Part shown: one piece after another, positions 59,851 to 64,000 of the stretch
Numbering within the stretch: the first letter of the stretch is position 1
Layout of the letters: each line of letters starts with the position of its first letter
Assembly: GCA_026027325.1 (NCBI GenBank)
Contig: JAMSLZ010000008.1
Coordinates: forward strand, 1,240,001 to 1,304,000
Source: Actinomucor elegans
Taxonomy: Eukaryota; Mucoromycota; Mucoromycetes; Mucorales; Mucoraceae
Length of the DNA stretch: 64,000 bases
Direction: 5' to 3'
Position numbers and translations under genes: made by a program
Notes under the pieces: generated by a model
The model's input: the letters and a program-made list of their open reading frames with translations, nothing else
Told to the model about the DNA's origin: nothing
Databases searched by the model: none

Positions 59851-60571
59851 TATTTTATTTATATATACTATGATTATTTTCCACAGCCCTTCTAATAATA
59901 GACATAGATACGCATATAGAAAATCGTGTATTTTATCTTGAATAAAATATTATTTAAGCCAAGATATGAATTAGAAGAAACGAAGCTTTTTATAATGAAC
60001 TTGCGTAGTGTCACTACAAGACCACATGGTGTTCTCTGTTGTTTTTATTCAGCTTTCAATAAAGAATTAGCTGTATTACACCTACCAAAGATGTATGGTT
60101 TATATCCAGGCAGTTTGAAGAAAAAACAAACTATCAGTTCCAATGCCTACCAGAAAGTTTCTGCTTAGATTCAACTTTCAATCTCGTAAAAAGCAATCTA
60201 CGAAATTGGAATCTTTCGGGCCTGAGAATCCATCTTTTTGAAGGGATATATGGCATTTTGAAGGTACCATGCATATTTGAGGCAGGTTAATTATAGGTTA
60301 AAGGACTTGGTATCTATCCAAGCCTGTTTTTTTATTGCATAGATATTAGATTAAAGGATAGTCCAAGTTCTATAATGATTCCTCTTAAAGATATTTTGCT
60401 ATCTAAGACAATATGGTCATACAAGACATCAATACTCCCTTTTTTTCACAAACTCGATTACCCTGATTTTAAGAATATATCAGACGATAAAGAAAAAAAA
60501 AGCTTCACTAATGAAAGTTGCGATTTAACAGCCTATAAGAGCTTAACTGACGTGCTCATATAGACCTCAGG

Positions 60572-60660
60572 TTTCAATAGATGCAGCAGTTCATCTTGAA
60601 TATGGAACATAGTGATACTTGACTGAGATCGGCGGAGAGATATGAAGATGATTCACTACT
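60572..60660 (-). repeat. ~170-nt repeat, single copy
   Basis: AATAGATGCAGCAGTTCATC and GACTGAGATCGGCGGAGAGA match the reverse complement of the family. Confidence 0.5.
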
Positions 60661-60978
60661 ACTATATAAATATTTTCAGTGCTCTAGTAGATGGAACGTG
60701 TTGTATGAAATATTAGTATTCCAGTGTCTGCAGGCTGGGTACGATTATTCTCATTTAGTAAATCCGCCAACCAGATCTTAAACCTTCTATTGCTACAAGA
60801 TGATACTCATGCTCAAAGATCAACATATAAATTAAATATTTTAAGCAATCAAATAAAACAAAGTCTTTTCACTCGGTTTTTGAGTATCGATAACTATCTT
60901 GATGAAGGGTTTTAAATGACCATTTTACTAGTCCAAGTACTTTTAATTACTGTGTTTTAAAAAAAAAAAAAAAAAAAG

Positions 60979-61249
60979 TAGAAGATTCCGACACAACAGT
61001 CGGCATTAGACGGAGATTCATTAAAAAAAATCTAGATGCGGTTGGTTTCCGGTCTTCGGTAATTATTATTCCGAAAATCAACTTGCATATGTTCATTGGC
61101 CATCGAGAGTTGAACAATGTGGTCCGCAGTACCCTCAAAAGACGATTTAAACCAAATTTAATAAACTACAAACCTGAAACCTGGAAAACATATAGAATAA
61201 AAGATACTATATCTGATGCATTGAAATTTACACTTGCATACATGAATTG
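60979..61249 (+). pseudogene. Open protein-like stretch without start
   Basis: About 85 codons open after a 19-nt A-run, reading RRRFIKKNLDAVGFRSS, IPKINLHMFIGHRELNN, VVRSTLKRRFKPNL and ending TLAYMN then a stop. No ATG near the start and no splice donor/acceptor pair that joins it to another exon. Family not recognised. Confidence 0.25.
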
Positions 61250-61449
61250 ACGTGCGATATGTAATTCCGAAAGTATAAGCGCTCTTGTCATTTAAAGCAA
61301 ACCGCCCTTTTTTCCCCCTTGCAAATGTAAAAGGAAAGGGATTCTCTGTAACTTATATTTAATACCGAAAAAGATAATATACATTTGTTATCTTGTCAAG
61401 ATCCTTTTTTTTTGAATAAAATTTCCATGCAATTGACATCGTGCACTAA

Positions 61450-61545
61450 TCAACAATAGATCTCTCAGTAGATCTCGATCCAATGTCGGATTTGATTAGT
61501 TGTGCAAGTTCAAAACGAGTTGCTGCATATACTTAAACCCAATAT
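61450..61545 (+). repeat. ~170-nt repeat, single copy
   Basis: AATAGATCTCTCAGTAGATC, then GATCCAATGTCGGATTTGAT and CAAAACGAGTTGCTGCAT, the same block order as other forward units. Confidence 0.55.
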
Positions 61546-63313
61546 CTATTCGATCACATTAATTAACACGCGAGTATTGTTCATTGATTACTCGGCATAA
61601 CGTCTTGTTGGCTGCTTTTTTCTCTTTAATCTCACTAAAGCCTGATTTAGTAGATCTATTTTTTTTTCTCTTCTTAGTAGCAACATTAAAATACAGATTC
61701 CTAGCTATACATAATCTAGTATACAGATCAGTAATTTAGCTTGTATATCACGTAGCATTCTTTAAAGATGGGCATTCATTGGCCGAGTCTGTCGCATTCA
61801 AATCTCTTATCTCTTAAATATAGCTCTAGTATATATATAATTTGTACCGCGTAATCACTTTTATTCCGTTTGAAGCGTTATCTTGTGGCATATAAATGAT
61901 CTGTTTTAGGTGAGTCCGCCTTGTCAATCGAATTGACATATACAGACCATCAAAAAAGAAGGCCGAGGTTTCAGTTGGCACATGCCTTGTGCTTTGTGAG
62001 CGAGCCGAAGTTCCGATTTATATACGTGAGTGTGTGAGGTCAGTTCTTCTTTCGATGATAGGTGGTGTAAATCTGGAAATCAAAGAAAGATGGTCCATGT
62101 AAACCTTATTGCTCGGCCAATGTTTAAAATTGTGTGACTTGAATCTGGTCCTTGCCATTGACTTTTTAGCCACAAGATTGTAAACAAGTGCCTTTGTAGG
62201 AAGTTTCCTGTCTTTTTTAGGTTATTCTTTATATGGTTCGAAGGGCCCGAGAACAGGTCAATGTACCTTTCTTTTTTACTTATTCGATTTGCCCAGCTTA
62301 ATAATACGCTTTACACTTGATGTCGAGAATGTCTTTGACCCCAGAAAAAGAAAATCAATAGCAAAGGCCCTTGACTAAGCGCAAAGATAACCTTAATTCA
62401 ATTGTATAGTCTCTTTACGAGACACATTGTAGAAGGGTTTCTTCATTGACACTGAAAAACTTACTTAACAGCTAAAAAAGTAACTAATAAATGAACATTT
62501 ACTCGGAGATCCTACTTTTACCGGCTAAAAGATAGTTTGATAAGCAAGACCAGGTTCGAGAACGCGTCGATTACAGCTCAAGAAGTTTGTAAATGACGTT
62601 AGTAACGCACAGACCACCGTGAGTATATTGCCAATAGAAAAAAAAACAGATGAGCGCACTGTATCACAGGCACATAGCGGAAGAACGAGGTATACTCTGG
62701 TTGCTTCTCAGCATACATTCAGGCGGGCTAGCTGCCTTCGTACTACCCGGTTGAGTTCTTTTCTTCGCCACTGTGCTCTCCCTCTGCCCCCATCCCCACG
62801 TGTATTTGCAGGTCCTCGTAGTTCAAAAGTGATCTTACTTTTTTATTTTACTTCCTTAGCATTTGATTGTAAAATATCGCGCCATTGAAAAATCAGACAA
62901 TATATACCAAATATTCCCAACGAAGCAAAAAGTTACCAGAGAGAATTTCGGAATCGTTTCGGGCTTAACAGCATTTCTACATGTGTGTCTGCAAGAGCTG
63001 GCATACAATTGCGTCAACGAGGTGTAAGATGCTTTTGAAAAGGAAATAAAAGCTTTTGATATAGCGTGCGTAACATATACGTAGTACAAGCTACTGAATG
63101 TAAGAACTGGGTATTTAGACCATGCCCACGCGCGAGCACACACTGGTCCCCGTTACATGTACAGATCGTCTACTATCAAAAAAAAAAAGTGTGCTTCTCG
63201 TTCATTTTTAAGATTCAGCTTATTACTTACATATATAATGCTTGGCTGAAAGGACAGTAAAAAAACGTAACTCTTCTTCTTCCTTCTATTCCTTCAACTC
63301 GAATATCGTTTAA

Positions 63314-64000
63314 ATGAATAGAATAAGGTCTTTTGAAAAGCAAATTGATAGTGTGTCAAGCTATCAATACTATTATTCTCCCCAAAATTCACCTTCATCA
63401 ACAGATTCTTCATCATTCTACTCACATTCTTCTCGAAGAAAGCATTCTCGCACTCCAACCACTCCTCCTCCTCCCCAACAAATAACTCCACTCACATTAG
63501 AGAATGTATCCAAAGTGGAGCTAGCCGATCCTTCCAGTATGCCGCTTGCTCGGTACTGTAGTGAAATGGAGGCTGCTCCATTCCATCCTGCCTATAGTGA
63601 ATCCACCATATCTGTCACACGTAAAAGTCAACATAGACGAGCACAGCAACAGCAAGAGGATACTGTCTTGGAATCGCCACGTATTTTACCTTTTCCTTAT
63701 CACAACGATTCATACTTTTTACCAACAGCCGAGCACGATTATCCAGGCGGATGCTCTACTACGGATGCATCCTCTTCCATGATCAGTCTTTCCATTCATA
63801 CCATGGGCTCACGTCAACAGTTGACAAGTCCACCTAGTTCATACCATCCCAATCGTGGATATCAGCGACAATTATTCTCTAAAACCACGCAGCATGAATA
63901 CCATCCTCGTAGATACGATGATGACGAGACAATGAGCAACTTGAGTCATAAGCGCAGAGCAGCAAGTGTTACACCGTCCTCGCCTTCAACCTTGCGGGAT
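63314..64000 (+). CDS. N-terminal part of a Ser/Pro/Tyr-rich protein (runs off window)
   Basis: The first 229 codons of a gene that stays open to the end of the window. It starts MNRIRSFEKQIDSVSSYQYY after a pyrimidine-rich leader (CTCTTCTTCTTCCTTC). Composition is low-complexity: Ser, Pro, Tyr, His and Gln, with SSFYSHSSRRKHSRTPTT, TPPPPQQITPLTLE and RYDDDETMSNLSHKRRAAS, which look like phosphorylation-prone disordered sequence. No domain is visible in this part and no membrane segment. Consistent codon use and lack of stops over 687 nt make it a real gene. The function must be judged from the missing C-terminal part. Confidence 0.75.
   Translation, partial: MNRIRSFEKQIDSVSSYQYYYSPQNSPSSTDSSSFYSHSSRRKHSRTPTTPPPPQQITPLTLENVSKVELADPSSMPLARYCSEMEAAPFHPAYSESTISVTRKSQHRRAQQQQEDTVLESPRILPFPYHNDSYFLPTAEHDYPGGCSTTDASSSMISLSIHTMGSRQQLTSPPSSYHPNRGYQRQLFSKTTQHEYHPRRYDDDETMSNLSHKRRAASVTPSSPSTLRD

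Larger units (their letters stand above)
59019..63313. other. AT-rich spacer with repeat copies
   Basis: No complete gene is supported. It has single copies of the ~170-nt repeat at 59755-59850 (+), 60572-60660 (-) and 61450-61545 (+), and a plus-strand open stretch at about 60979-61249 of protein-like composition. Its right end is the promoter region of the last gene. Frames at 59199-59390, 59926-60168, 60375-60563 and 62619-62888 are unsupported. Confidence 0.55.

Noticed and set aside
62619..62888. 89-codon plus-strand frame ahead of the last gene
   Set aside because: No motif or splice support; probably promoter or leader of the gene at 63314.
1..64000. tRNA genes
   Set aside because: Scanned for B-box-like GGTTCGAnTCC with an A-box upstream; the few GGTTCGA hits (for example about 62235 and 62554) lack a partner and cloverleaf.
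1..64000. Intact transposons, CRISPR arrays
   Set aside because: No transposase, integrase or reverse-transcriptase motifs, and no regularly spaced identical short repeats; the ~170-nt units are degenerate.

Overview
The window reads as nuclear DNA of a filamentous fungus of the Mucoromycota, most likely Mucorales. Genes are interrupted by many short introns (mostly 46-110 nt, GT...AG, some with a CTAAC branch-point motif). Intergenic DNA is very AT-rich. Gene content fits too: copper-fist regulator, secreted CE4 chitin deacetylase, RGS membrane protein, MET1 siroheme enzyme, kinesin-14. Species assignment is inference. I see no operons, rRNA, tRNA, CRISPR or intact mobile element.

Layout. 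1-2.5 kb: 3' part of a copper-fist transcription factor, then a calmodulin (both +). 2.5-9.1 kb: gene desert with decayed open frames and a duplicated ~200-nt segment. 9.1-12.9 kb: chitin deacetylase and a tyrosine-type aminotransferase (both -). 12.9-16 kb: AT-rich spacer with a 47-nt poly(A). 16-18.8 kb: a C2-domain protein (-) and a leucine-rich-repeat surface protein (+) sharing a 166-nt divergent promoter. 19.7-20.9 kb: RGS-domain membrane protein (-) with an apparent frameshift. 24.3-27.8 kb: RMND1/DUF155 mitochondrial protein and a Gly-rich secreted protein (+). 29.6-33.7 kb: beta-trefoil protein with a Tyr-Pro-rich tail, then COQ2 (+). 35.3-40.2 kb: App1-type phosphatidate phosphatase and kinesin-14 (-). 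42.2-47.7 kb: phenylalanyl-tRNA synthetase alpha and a CBM21 phosphatase-1 targeting subunit (+). 49.6-54.8 kb: tRNA thiolation enzyme NCS6 (-) and a 1015-residue unrecognised helical protein (+). 55.5-59 kb: MET1 and a lysophospholipid acyltransferase (-). 59-63.3 kb: spacer. 63.3-64 kb: the start of a Ser/Pro/Tyr-rich protein running off the window (+).

The genes are mostly unrelated housekeeping functions rather than a pathway cluster. I rebuilt splice models by hand from reading frame, splice signals and conserved motifs; coding lengths quoted are sums of those exons. The most unusual non-genic signal is a degenerate repeat with a period near 160-176 nt, in short tandem runs in several intergenic spacers and on both strands. 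Also notable: an LRR gene built of exact 72-nt exons, and two genes whose conserved protein cannot be read without a one-base shift or a non-canonical splice.
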